64,000 nucleotides of DNA from Protopterus annectens (Eukaryota; Chordata; Ceratodontiformes; Protopteridae). Shown here piece after piece: positions 33,071 to 44,165 of the stretch. The notes under the pieces are model-generated. The model was not told where the DNA came from and did not search any database. It saw only the letters and a list, made by a program, of their open reading frames with translations. Within the stretch, counting starts at the first letter, position 1, and every line of letters starts with the position of its first letter. Location of the stretch: positions 1,068,522,084 to 1,068,586,083 of the forward strand of contig NC_056725.1 in assembly GCF_019279795.1 (NCBI RefSeq). Direction: 5' to 3'. The translations under genes were made by a program, and so were the position numbers.

Positions 33071-35029
33071 AACACACACAGAACCATAAGTTTAAAATCA
33101 CTTGAGTACTTAAATACTATCACATGCATTTCAAATCTTAATCCGTTTGTAATTAGGTTAATCCACCTAGTGGTGGTTCTTATGGTAACCTAACAAACAG
33201 TAGCGTGTGAAAGCAGACTCGTTACAATAACAGAAGTAACTGTTCGTGTTGCATATGCACATTTACGCCAACATTAAGTACTAAACATTCAAGTTGGGTG
33301 ATTGACTTGTCCCTATATAAAATCAAATGCAGTTGAGTATAATACTCGATCCTTTGAACGTTATTTAAAAGTTACTTAAAAGTCTTTTAAAAAACCAAGA
33401 ATGGATCATATTGTATGTACTAATTTCCCCCTAAACGGGGAGAAAAAGAAAGAAAAAGAAAGAGAAAGAAAGACAAGCAGCAGTGCGAGGTAAAATCAGT
33501 GCTTTTTATATAGTGCAATGGAACTTCTTAGAGTGACTTCAAGGACGTACACTCTAGCATTTCGAGAGTTTCCAAAAATTCGAAGTTTTTTACTAGTGGT
33601 CTTTAATATTACCTTTAACATGTATTAGAGTACAGGTCACCTCAAAACACGGTCCTGTTAGACCAACCAAGGGTGCGGGGGTAACGACAAACTTAATGTA
33701 CCACTATAACCATGCCTCCATATAGGTAAGGTAAACTTCGCGGCCACCCCCTTCAAACTATCCTAACCATTCAACCTAAAACTTAATTTTAAACTTAAAA
33801 ATACAAGGGTGGGTAAAGTTTTTCTACATAATAACAACGAGATACCTTTAGGCTTTAGGGCTAAAATGGTAGTGAAGTAATATAAGGGTAACTGATAACC
33901 ACTTGCCCTTTTCTTTACACACACATCCCCCCGTTTTTCTCCAAGTGATTATAGTCCATGATTAGTATATTATTAGTATATTATTATTACTACATTAACA
34001 ACTAAGAGCTCTGCTACTCCTATTGGACAGCTTAATAGCTGTAAATAGACCCGATTAATAGATTATCCTAATGCTCGGACCATCATGGTACTACTTACAT
34101 CTACTCCTATTGAGTAAGATGAGGTACATCTTGAAAGTACCGACGTACTTTGAAAGTGGTAACAATATTAAAGTTCCCCCTTAATATAACCCTTTAATAA
34201 ACCTTTATAAAACCACGATACAGTTTTGTTATGTGACACTGCCTCCACTTAAATAGTGCTATTAAGTGTCGCTTTTTCTATATAAACGCACAGAAATGTT
34301 TGTTCTTGTACGTCCTAAATACATTTTAATACTAGTCCATCACCCTGAAGGGGGTGGCCGCGAAGTTTACTTTACCTATACGGAGGCATGATTATAGTGG
34401 TACATTAAGTTTGTCGTCACCCTCGCACCCTTGGTTTGGTCTAATAGGACCGTGTTTTGAGGTGACCTGTACTCTAATACACGTTAAAGGTAACATTAAA
34501 GACCACTAGCAAAAAACTTTGAATTTTTGGAAACTCTCGGAATGTTAGAGTGTACCCTTTGAAGTCACTCTAAGAAGTTCCATTGCATTACAAAAAGCAC
34601 TGATTTTATTTCGCACTGCCGCTTTTCTTTTTTTTTCTCTTTCTTTTTCTTTCTTTTTCTCCCCGTTTAGGGGGAAATTAGTATATACAATATGATTTAT
34701 CTTTGGTTTATAAAAGATTTTTAAGTAACTTTTAAATAACGTTCAAAGGATCGAGTATTATACTCAACTGCATTTGATTTTATATAGGGACAAGTCAATC
34801 ACCCAACTTGAATGTTTAGTACTTAATGTTGGCGTAAATGTGCATATGCAACACGAACAGTTACTTCTGTTATTGTAACGAGTCTGCTTTCACACGCTAC
34901 TGTTTGTTAGGTTACCATAACAACCACCACTAGGTGGATTAACCTAATTACAAACGGATTAAGATTTGAAATGCATGTGATAATATTTAAGTACTCAAGT
35001 GATTTTAAACTTATGGTTCTGTGTGTATT

Positions 35030-35100
35030 TTCTAACTTCTGATGATGTCGGTTATTTTTAACTGACGAAAAGTGTAACGATACTGACCGCACTTTAAGTC
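35030..35100 (+). ncRNA. Hammerhead ribozyme motif, right arm
   Basis: Plus-strand counterpart of the left-arm motif: CTGATGA at 35039-35045, one extra base (here T, there A), stem II gtcggtta/taactgac, GAA at 35067-35069, stem III aagtg/cactt, a U, then aagt pairing with actt upstream. The whole fold is kept; the only difference in the core region is the extra base. Confidence 0.65.
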
Positions 35101-35154
35101 TATTATTAAATTTGTTTTTTGGAGTGAAGAAGGGTCCTGGCACCGTTTTTGTAT

Positions 35155-35168
35155 TTCCTCACAAGTAA
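35155..35168. repeat. Target duplication of the palindrome element, right copy
   Basis: Exact copy of ttcctcacaagtaa at 32903-32916; the first two bases also fit the end of the arm. Confidence 0.85.
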
Positions 35169-36290
35169 GGCAAAGAGACAACGCCCAAGTGGAGTACTCA
35201 GTTATACTCCACTGTTGCCATGGTAGTGGCTAAGGCAGTAGCTGCACAGCTGATGTGCATGTAATTAACTACATAGGAACACCAATTAGTTATCAGGATA
35301 GCACATGTTGCTGATCTCTAACTATAAAATGATGCCTTGTCACACATTCAAACCATCTGTATCTACCTGTAGAACAGTTCAAAATACTGAAACAAAAACC
35401 GAAAACGAGTAATATACCAGTCAATAACACCTCCAATTACTAAGAAGGTATGTATAACATTTAGTATGTCTGTGTATGTAGTACCTGTTCTGCCTTTCTA
35501 TTTGTGACTGCATATTCTCACTGAAAAGTGAGTTTCTAGCTATTCTAAGATCTGAAAAAGCTTGTTTTTGCATTTGTACTGTTCCTGCACTTCTATAAAT
35601 CGTTTTTGTGTTGTTTAACTGTTGTAGGCTACACACTCAAGTGTGCTAGCCTTTTTAAAGCATTTACAGTGTTTCTTGTTAAGTTACTGTTGTTCTGTTG
35701 AAAAATAAAACAAAAAAACAAAAAAAAAAATCCTTCTTTCCCGCATTTTCTGAACTACAGTAGTCCAGATTTCAGGTTTTTCTGAATTTTGGGCGGTGGT
35801 ATAAGTTCCTGTGTTGCCCATATCCTTAATTGGATAGGAGGAAGTTCTCTGTTCACCAGTGAGAGTGGGGAGCTTTGAGCAGCCTATCTGTCCCTGGAGG
35901 AGTAGTCTCAGCCCAGCAACTAGTAGCGTATTGGCCATTTTGGGCTAATTCCTATCTCTTTCAAGCTCCCTGCCGTAAAACCTGCATTTGCATGGTTTTG
36001 CACGATTTTGCGCACCGCGCAGCATAGAGCAATGTCGTGCAGCACCATTTAAGCTGTTTTAAACTATTCCCGGCTCCACAAAGTCTGTTCTTCAATTTTT
36101 CCCTTATAACTAGTCTAACTCTCAAAGTAATCACTCTACCTTCCTTCTACAGCCCATCACTTGCTCAAATTCCTCAGTAAGCACTAACAGACCATAGCAC
36201 TACACCCCCTTTTACTACCCAGAAGTACAAGGCTCCCCTATTCCTCCATTCCGGACAATCAATAATTCAGTTTTTTTAAACTATCCAGGC
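35169..36290. other. No gene recognised; probably includes the LINE-B 5' UTR
   Basis: No coding motif. The part from about 35700 onward leads directly into LINE-B ORF1 and may be its 5' UTR, but I have no second copy in the window to fix the 5' boundary. Confidence 0.4.
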
Positions 36291-36590
36291 ATGTTCAAAG
36301 TGCAGTTTCAGGTATACTCTCCAGTCCAGCTGGTGAATCTGGGAATCTTGAGGCAATGTTACAATTGCCTTATGTACACAGACAACCCGCTCCTCCTTCC
36401 AACAAACTCAAATGTATGTGAGAGATGCAACTATACAGCCAAACTGGAGGCCAAGCTCTCTCAAACCAAGACTGGCACAGTCATTCAGGAGGAGAAGGAA
36501 ACCACTCACACCACACAACCAGTCTCACATAGACCAATCACATCAGCAACAAGACACATAAACTCACAAAAACATACTCAAAGGCTCTAA
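36291..36590 (+). pseudogene. LINE-B ORF1, N-terminal cysteine region
   Basis: A 99-residue open stretch beginning MFKVQFQVYSPVQL and containing two cysteine pairs, RQCYNC and VCERCNY, spaced like the zinc-binding or PHD-like segment reported near the start of CR1 ORF1 proteins. A polar Thr/Gln/Lys-rich region follows. The frame ends at 36590, and the esterase part continues in another frame from about 36717. In CR1 elements ORF1 protein binds RNA or membranes; the exact role here is inferred from the family. Confidence 0.6.
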
Positions 36591-36716
36591 ATAAAAATCT
36601 GCCAAAGCAGCAGAGACCTCCAAAGCAGACATCCAAGTAACCACTACCACACAACAACTTTCAAGTATCACATACTTCACAAAGTCAGTGTGCCACACAG
36701 TCGCAGCCCTTAAGGC

Positions 36717-37264
36717 TAAATAACACAACTAATACACTAGTAATAGGAGACTCTATTGTCAGGCACACTGATGTCCCGCTCACCAGACTGAACAAGGGGA
36801 AGGTCACTGTAAGCTGCCTGTCAGGTGCCAGGATCCACCACATAACACAAGCACTCAGGTCACTTCACAGCAGGTACAAATATGACTCTGTCATTGTCCA
36901 TGTTGGTGTGAATGACCTGAGATGTACCTCCCTGGGCTACATGAAAAGAGACATAGAGGAGCTCTCTGATCATGTAGCACAGGCTGGTATGACCCTAATC
37001 CTGAGTAGCATCTTGCCCTCACCAAGAATGATGCCACAGTATAAAGACAAAATTATCAATTTTATCAATTCGCTAAGCTATTGGTGTCATTCAAAGGGGA
37101 TCCAGTGTCTGTCAGCCTGGGATGACATGCAAGACAAGCCATGTTGCTTCGCCAGGGACGGCTTGCACCTGTCACCCTTAGGCTTTCGAATACTGGCTAA
37201 GGCTCTTGCCACTCCCATAGTGCCTTTTTTAGGCAAGGCTCAAAAGACAAACCCACCTCCATAG
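36717..37264 (+). pseudogene. LINE-B ORF1, SGNH-type esterase domain
   Basis: This stretch shows the SGNH hydrolase blocks in order: LVIGDSIVRH (nucleophile serine), VSCLSGARI (glycine block), VIVHVGVNDLR (Asn block) and FARDGLHLSPLGF (Asp/His pair). An internal methionine frame begins at 36908. An esterase domain in ORF1 is established for CR1/L2-type LINEs, where it may act on lipids and help particle assembly or trafficking. All four key residue positions are visible. It is joined to the upstream cysteine region by a frameshift, so ORF1 as a whole is broken in this copy. Confidence 0.8.
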
Positions 37265-37291
37265 ACAATACCAGAAACAAAAAACTAAGGG

Positions 37292-38168
37292 TAATGCTAC
37301 TCAATGCCAGAAGTCTAAACCTCAAGATGCATGCACTCAAAGCACTTCTCAGTATGGAGAAAATCGATATCTGTGCAGTAACAGAAACCTAGTTCAAGGC
37401 TCCAGAGAGCACCCCAGCACTACCAGGATTCAACTCATACCATACATTTCGGCCCTAGAACTCAGACCGAAATTCTAAAGGCGGGGTAGTATCCATCTTC
37501 ATCAAGGATACCCACATCCCCAGGTTAGTGCACTGCACGAGGCATCGGAGACCATCCATGTGCAACTAGCAGTGGGCAAAACTGCTTTTCAGTTTGTAGC
37601 CTTCTACAGATCATCCACCTTATTTCAGGACCCCCACTCGGCATTCCTGAGAACATTGGAGAATATGAAGGTTTCACCAAACACCATAATATTGGGGGAT
37701 TTCAACTACCCAAACATTGACTGGGAAAACTACTCAAGTCCCAACTCTTTTGCCCAATGGTTCCTGGAATTTATAAACTCAAATGCCATGGAACAACTGA
37801 TCACCACTCCCACAAGATGGGGCAACATATTGGACCTGGTCATCACCAACATGGGGGATCAATGTTCCACATCAGAGGTAAACCTCTCGTTGGTAAGATC
37901 AGACCACAAACTAATCACAATGGACATCCACATCCTAACCCCACCCCCAGCAAAGGAAACCACTGTGAAAAATCTCTCAAAAGCACACTTCACACTTCTC
38001 AAGACCGAGGTGGAAAGTTTCAAAGCCCCCGGGCTAATGGAAAATGCTACCCAAACCACAGAATCCTTTACAAATGCACTCTATGAGTACATACAGGAAT
38101 GCATGGATCATGCCATCCCAAATAAAACCAAAACTCACTCCACCAAAAACAGGAGACCAATCTGGTAA
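37292..38168 (+). pseudogene. LINE-B ORF2, AP endonuclease
   Basis: The endonuclease begins VMLLNARSLNLK, continues KIDICAVTET with a TAG where the usual tryptophan stands (about 37391), changes frame near 37540, and goes on with AFYRSSTLFQDPHSAF, LGDFNYPNIDWENYSS, LDLVITNMGDQ and VRSDHKLITMDI. The catalytic Asp/Asn and Asp/His blocks are present, as in CR1 endonucleases. The frame closes at RRPIW then stop near 38166; linker sequence such as KDSKDNHKAFISYVKN follows in a new frame. In a live element this nicks target DNA for priming. Confidence 0.85.
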
Positions 38169-38503
38169 ACCCCAGCCATAAATAAGCTATACAACAGAAG
38201 GAGGAAACTATTACATGATAGGGCAAAATCCCAAAAAGGGAAGGCATCCCTGATCAGTATTAACAAGAAACTTCACTCCATCATAAAATCATCAAAGGCT
38301 AGCTTCGAAAGAAAAATCGCCAAAGACTCTAAAGATAATCACAAGGCATTCATTAGCTATGTCAAGAATCTGGGTGACAACTCTCAGATCTGCTCTGAGC
38401 TGGTGCAAAATGGCACAGAATGCACTGAACCCACTGACATTGCCAACATCCTGGTGGACAGGTTCAGTGCAAACTTTACCCCCCCTTCCCCCCAAAAGGG
38501 CCA

Positions 38504-39544
38504 GTGTCTATCCCAGAAGAATGCAGTCCCCCAGACATCACAGACACACAGGTGAAAGCAGCCCTTTTCAAAGTAAAAAACACAGCATCAATGGGACCGG
38601 ATGGTATCCCGGGCTGCGTCTTACACAAAGAACTAAACCCTCACATAAACTCACTGTTCCAACTCAGCCTTACCACAGGTTATGTACCCAAAGACTGGCG
38701 TACATCAACAGTAATCCAACTCCACAAAGATGGCGCCACAACGGATCCCAGGAACTATTGCCCTATAAGCCTGACTAGCCTGGTCTGCAAGGCTATGGAG
38801 TACATCATCATGGATCTCATAAACAAAGACATTGGGAATGTCCAGACACTGGACCCTACCCAATTCAGCTTTGTTAAAGGCAGATCTTGCCTCTTAAACC
38901 TAGTTGACTTTTTTGAAACAGACACCAAAGCCATAGATGAGGGAAAGGTAATCCACACAGCCTACCTGGGCCTCGCAAAGGCCTTCGACACAATACCCCA
39001 CTCTGGCATCATAAATAAGCTTACCAGCTTAAATATCAACCCATATGTCACAAGATGGGTTGCAAACTGGCTCAGGGATAGAACTCACATGGTCAGAGTT
39101 GCAGGTGCCATGTCCAACTCTAAACTGGTTACAAGTGGTGTCCCACAGGGCTCAGTTCTGGGACCACTCTTATTCGGTATATACTTCTCTGAGGTACAGT
39201 CAAGCACGGGAGGACTGTGGCTGACCAAGTTCACAGATGATTGCAAACTGAGAGCCATAATTGACTCTCCGGCTGACACAAGCATCCTCCAGAAGGGTCT
39301 AATGGAGATGGATACCTGGTGTCAGAACCATGGCCTCAAGCTAAATGCCAAAAAGTGCATAGTCATCCCCTTTGGGAAAAACAAAGTGCCCACAAACTAC
39401 CACATAGGAGGTAATCCACTAAGTACAGAAGAAGTAATTAGGGATCTGGGGACCCAAGTAGTTAGTACCCTGTCCTTTGACAATCACATTGCCAAAGTGG
39501 TTAGAAAAACCTTCTATATAACTCACAAAAGGGTTCACATCTAG
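38504..39544 (+). CDS. LINE-B ORF2, reverse transcriptase
   Basis: A continuous 346-residue frame with CR1-type RT blocks: SMGPDGIPGCVLHKEL (about residue 30), DWRTSTVIQLHKDG, ISLTSLVCKAMEYI, LGLAKAFDTIPHSGIINKL, VTSGVPQGSVLGPLLFGIY and the catalytic LTKFTDDCKLRAI (FTDD, both aspartates kept), then LNAKKCIVIPFGKN. The reading frame is intact through fingers and palm and stops at 39544 just after it, the thumb following in other frames. The methionine at 38504 is not a natural start, as the protein would continue from the endonuclease. Confidence 0.85.
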   Translation: MSIPEECSPPDITDTQVKAALFKVKNTASMGPDGIPGCVLHKELNPHINSLFQLSLTTGYVPKDWRTSTVIQLHKDGATTDPRNYCPISLTSLVCKAMEYIIMDLINKDIGNVQTLDPTQFSFVKGRSCLLNLVDFFETDTKAIDEGKVIHTAYLGLAKAFDTIPHSGIINKLTSLNINPYVTRWVANWLRDRTHMVRVAGAMSNSKLVTSGVPQGSVLGPLLFGIYFSEVQSSTGGLWLTKFTDDCKLRAIIDSPADTSILQKGLMEMDTWCQNHGLKLNAKKCIVIPFGKNKVPTNYHIGGNPLSTEEVIRDLGTQVVSTLSFDNHIAKVVRKTFYITHKRVHI

Positions 39545-39644
39545 ATCAAGAGAGGTCATTGTGCCCCTCTACTCATCGCTCATCAGGCCATTAATTGAGT
39601 ACAATGCCCCATTTGGGATGTATCTTGCCCGACACCTGCAATAG

Positions 39645-40073
39645 ATGGAGAGACCTCAAAAGTACCTCACCAAGAGGACTGTGGGCCTCAAACAGATGCC
39701 CTATGCAGCTCGACTAAAGAAACTCCAGCTCTACTCAGTTGCTTACCGCCTACTCAGAGGTGATCTCTGCCTGACGTACAAGGCCATGTCTAACCCGGAA
39801 TTGATCGACATGCTTCACCTCAAGAAAGCCAAATCCATTAGAGCTACACACTCCATGGATTTAAACCTCAGCACAACAATAAATAGGACATGCTGGAGGG
39901 ATAGATTCATATCCCAAAGGCTTCACTCGTTCTGGAATATAATCCCGGTTCATGTTAGGCAGAGCCCCTCGCTGACCGTCTTCAAGAGAAATCTTGATGA
40001 GTGGATGGGAAATTGTAAATTTACTCCTGGTATCACTTATATGGCCCTGCTGGACAGAGGCTCAGGAATCTAG
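39645..40073 (+). pseudogene. LINE-B ORF2, C-terminal domain
   Basis: A 142-residue stretch MERPQKYLTKRTVGLKQMPY, then RLKKLQLYSVAYRLLRGDLC and MLHLKKAKSIRATHS, typical of the CR1 C-terminus after the RT thumb. It terminates in GITYMALLDRGSGI, then a stop, followed by a short 3' UTR. Five more copies of this end occur in the window, which fits frequent 5' truncation of CR1 insertions. Confidence 0.8.
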
Positions 40074-40170
40074 TCTAAAAGGGTGGCGAAAGCCAAAACA
40101 TTCTGGCTAGGCTTATAAATGCCCTAGGGCAGATAGCCTAGTACCTACCTATGATCCTATGAACCTATAA

Positions 40171-41639
40171 GAATTACAGTGTAATCAATGCATATAGTGG
40201 AAATAGCTATCTTGTAGCTACGTATTGTTGAGCAGTAGTAATGCTTGCAGTATTCTATGTGTGTGTACTGCTGTAGGTCACATGGCAAACTCCTCATACA
40301 CCATAAGGGATGATATATATGGGCTTGGAACTCACCAATTCTCTTCCAGCCACTGTCAGTGTCAGGGTCGGTCCAACAATATGTGCTATAGCAGAGGATA
40401 GTATATGTCGATATATTGTAACAGTAGACATATGTATGGGTGCATAAGTAAGATGAACATGTCAAAGGTGGGCTTACTGTGCAAATATGGTTTGCATTGT
40501 GGGATATTGTGCCAATAACTGTGTAATGTACAGTATTTTAGGCAGATCTGTATTCCATTTTACATAACATTTCTGTTATGTTATGCAAACATTAGTTATG
40601 TCTATTGGCAATTACAATACTTAATAACAGGATACATATGACTTTTATTCATCTGACAGTTTAGCAGCATGATAGCAAAGATAATTGGAAGAGCTAGGTA
40701 ACTATCCATGCACATAACACATGTAATATCCACCTCTCTAGTATTGTTTGCAAGCAATAACAGCTGTGCATGTGTACATGTTATGCAAATGTGTAGTGAC
40801 CCTTGTTACAGGGCTGGGCCAAATGGCTATGTGCACACCTACATAAAGTGGATATTGAGAGTAGAGACACACTGGTTGAACTTTCAGGTTTGTGTAGCCT
40901 AACCTCTCATTGCCAACCTAACAGCTGCTTGCAAATACTGTATGCAAGGTAGTGCATAGTACTGGTAATGAAACAGGTTACATATCATCTTTATCTCCAG
41001 TGTAACATCTGCTGTAGGAGTGTAAGATGTAGGAGACTGCTGCCCATGTGTAATAGCTGCTTCATAGGTGATGGCTTACAATATCTGATTATATCCTGAT
41101 CATGTTGATAGTGGCAGCAGAGTCTATTGTTACATGACTCTGTTTGGGGAATGGGTATCTGTGCCTAACAGAGCTCATGGTTCTGGTGGATATGTGAGTA
41201 TATACCCAGAAAAGGAAACAGACCTGTAGACACTTACATCATCTGTAATCAGCTATCAGGATGTGATGTGCTCCTCAGAGGAGGATTGCTGCTAAACGTA
41301 GCTACTATGTTTCTGTAATAGCCAGTGTTGTCACGTCCATAACACAAGTAATTACTTGTGAGCATCACTGTCTAAAACATCTTCAAAAGCAATAAGTACA
41401 CTAAATACAGTATGTGGTACTTGTAGTACTGAATGCTCATACAGGCATGTCCACTAGTCAGCTACTGGTGTTTACTAATGTCAGCTTTTTGTATGTGGCC
41501 ATCCTAGGGGAATGTAATCTGTATGCCATGTACACTGCCAAACCCACCTAACACCACACCCCACACATTGTCTGGGATGCAGCTACAGGGGTAAGCTGGA
41601 AGGCAGTCCAGTCTACAGCCATGACTGGACTGGGCAGTC
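40171..41639. other. No gene recognised
   Basis: TG/CA-rich sequence without recognisable coding motifs or repeats; short open frames look accidental. Confidence 0.45.
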
Positions 41640-44165
41640 ATGAGGTGTAGGTTAACACAAGCATCTCATCATCACAACCAACACATACCCTTACCAGGAC
41701 ACTATAAGGACACCCACACATACTCCCAGAAATCGTACACATTGAAAGAGGCTTCTGAGTATCTGGCCAAGCAAGTAACCTCCCAAGTTAGTATAGACAG
41801 ACAACAAAATACACAAACTGTAGGACATAATTTGTATAATTGTGCCACATCTCAGAACACATGGCCGGAAACATGCCCAACAGTACTCATTTGTGAATGC
41901 AAACTCTAGCACTATGTTATACACCAAGCTATATGAGGGCAAACATACTGTCAGCTGCCTGTCAGCCATGATTAGCCACATACCCATACACTCAGACCAC
42001 CTTCTGAGCTATACACATGGCCCTGGCATATTCCATGTTGTTGTGTAGGACCTGTGATGCAGAAGCCTGGACTGCATGGAAACACACACGTAGGAACTCT
42101 CATGTCTTGTAGCCCATGCAGATATGTCCCAAGGCCTGGATAACATTCTGCCATTGAACGGAATGATACTGCAGTACAGGGACAAAAGGATTGTATTCCA
42201 CAATTGTCTAATGTACTGGTACAATGCAAAGGGTGTCCAGTATCTCTCTGACTGGGATAACATGGTTGACAAACCATGATGCTTTGCCAGACAGGGCCTG
42301 CACCTGTCACCCCTGGGAATCTGTATACTGGCTAGGGCTCATGCCTCCTCTATAATGCCTTCATCATGCAAAGTAACAGGGACAGCCAAGCAATAAACTG
42401 CAGGTCTTGCTACTCAATTATACATTTCAGAAACTCAATATGGACTCACTTATGTCAATCCCTAACATGGAGAATATATTTGTGCAGTGGCTGAGACATG
42501 TTTCAATGCTCCTGAGAGCACACCTGCATGACCATGTTATAACACATACCTCACGTCTTGCCCATTATCCTTTATTGAAACACACGGGCCATGGGTGTGT
42601 CCATATTCCTGAAGGATATGTACACCTCCACGCTAGTTGCACTTGCATAACTTCAGATGCATTATGCTAAGCAACTACCTTTGTGCCAAAGTGGAATCCA
42701 AATTGCACCTTGTGACAGATCACCCACCATGCCTCAGAATTCCCAACTGTCATCTTGTGCTGTAATGGGGAATATTAGGTTTGAGAAAGAAAACCATAAT
42801 AATGGTTACTCTCAAATATCCCATTATGAACTGGGAAGACCCCTCATGTACCAACACCTGCGCTCAATGCATGTTGGATTTCATCACCCCCAATGACCTG
42901 GATCACAATAGTCACATAAACAGGGCTAACAGTATACTACACATAGTCAGTCTCCAAAGCCAATGTTATGCTTCTTAAGAGCGAAGTGGTGACTGTCATG
43001 GCACCCATGCAGATGGACAATGCATGTGCAAATGCTGAATCCTATACAAATGAACTTTAAGCACTCACATAAATGCAGTGACTGTGCCATTGAAACAGAA
43101 CCAAGATTCGACCAAACACAAACAAGAAGGCAGACTGGTGGTACCCTGCCTTAAAGTGTACCACAGACGGTAGTAACTGTTGCAAGAGTGAACACACATG
43201 AGTGGAGGTGATCCCTGGTCAGCCTCAGTAAGATGCAGATACACCATATAAAACCACACAAAGCTACTGTGAAACTAATCAGCCACATATTATGAGGCCA
43301 ACCACAGAGTATTCTATAGCTGTGTCATGAATTGTAATGGCAACAACAAGACCTGCTGTACTTCATAGCACCATGGCATGGGAAGTACTGCATCTACAGA
43401 AATAGCACCTGTTCATCCAGATAGGGACTTGGAGAACCTAAACCCACTCCCACCCCCGATGTGTGGTGTGTGTGTGTGTGATGTATGGCCACAATCTGAC
43501 AGCTAAGTATTGCATTGTCATCCCCTATGTTAAAAACCCAGTACCCATGAACTACCACCTAGGCAGTGGTCAACATAATGGAAACTGTGTGTGTATGGGA
43601 TGCAGCTGGACAGCAGTCTTTCCTTTGACAGTTACTTCACCAAACCAGACAGGTAGTCATACGTGGCATCCCTAATCATGACAGGGTGCCATCCATGAAT
43701 ATAGAGATTATTGTTCAGCCATACTCGACACTCAAGTAACCCATAATGGCCTTTCCAATCCCTTGCTCCACTATGTAGCATGATGCCTACCCTGAATAAA
43801 GCCATGTCCAACCCAGAGATGTTGGACATGCTACACTTCACATCCTGATTTCAAATAAACATATACTTCATGGGCATCCACCTTTCTAGTACAAGGATCA
43901 CAACATGCCTGACAGATCTCTGTCCCATACACTTTACATACTCCTGCCATACTATGCATCCCTGTCCAGCAAAGCTGCACATTGCCCCTCTTTGTGACAT
44001 GGTGCGAGGACCACATGGCAAATATATCAGTAACCCTGTGAATCAGTTCTGTGGCACTGCTTGAACTGGCCACTGAAACTTACCTGTCTGTTGGCTACAG
44101 CTAGGTAACCTTTCAGCCTAGTCTCATAAATGGCCTAGGGCATATAGCCTATTAGTTCACTATGA
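41640..44165 (+). pseudogene. LINE-B copy 3, ancient
   Basis: Heavily mutated LINE-B in the same orientation as copy 2. Recognisable pieces in order: esterase (SCLSAMISHI for SCLSGARIHHI; CFARQGLHLSPLG for CFARDGLHLSPLG, so the Asp is Gln), the endonuclease start (ICAVAETCFNAPESTPA), a remnant of GDFNYPNIDWE as LKYPIMNWED, a palm piece (about 43500) and the C-terminus (MSNPEMLDMLH at about 43804), then the 3' UTR gcctagggcatatagcctatt. Frames change too often to state each. Much older than copy 2. Confidence 0.75.

Larger units (their letters stand above)
32917..35154. mobile_element. Noncoding hammerhead-bearing palindrome element, 2.24 kb
   Basis: The arms 32944-about 33755 and about 34347-35156 are inverted copies, with about 590 bp between them. 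The outer half of the arms is nearly identical (about four mismatches over the 330 bp I compared); the inner half is nearer 92 percent. Each arm carries a hammerhead motif reading outward, about 70-110 bp from the element end. A polypurine run (33438-33476) and its pyrimidine partner (34620-34662) lie mid-arm. The left end has 27 extra bases (32917-32943) not in the right arm. A short peptide frame starting MPGPFFTPKNKF appears in both arms but is a by-product of the repeat. The 14-bp duplication and ribozyme position match the PLE at 8747-13266. I recognise no known family. Confidence 0.75.
36291..40170 (+). mobile_element. LINE-B copy 2 (CR1-like), best copy
   Basis: Plus-strand non-LTR element with ORF1 (36291-37264, one frame break) holding a cysteine motif and an SGNH-esterase domain, then ORF2 (about 37292-40073) with endonuclease, RT and C-terminus, and a 3' end with the 8-base repeat tatgaacc/tatgatcc (about 40148-40170). 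Terminal 8-base repeats and an esterase ORF1 are known features of CR1 elements. ORF2 is inactivated by several stops and frameshifts. Shorter or older copies lie at 21395-21826/26085-29250, 27795-28378, 29450-29835, 41640-44165 and 49034-49130. Confidence 0.85.

Noticed and set aside
32957-35143. Matching 78-residue frames beginning MPGPFFTPKNKF in both palindrome arms, which might be a conserved protein
   Set aside because: They exist in both arms only because the arms are inverted copies; the frames cover the ribozyme motif, and I see no domain or extension.
32917-35154. The palindrome as an assembly artefact
   Set aside because: The arms differ at many inner positions, there is a unique 590-bp centre, and a 14-bp flanking duplication is present; none of these is expected from a false join.
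32917-35154. The palindrome as a DIRS-type element or standard DNA transposon with very long inverted ends
   Set aside because: DIRS elements do not leave target duplications and encode a tyrosine recombinase; cut-and-paste transposons have short fixed duplications. Neither fits 14 bp plus hammerheads.
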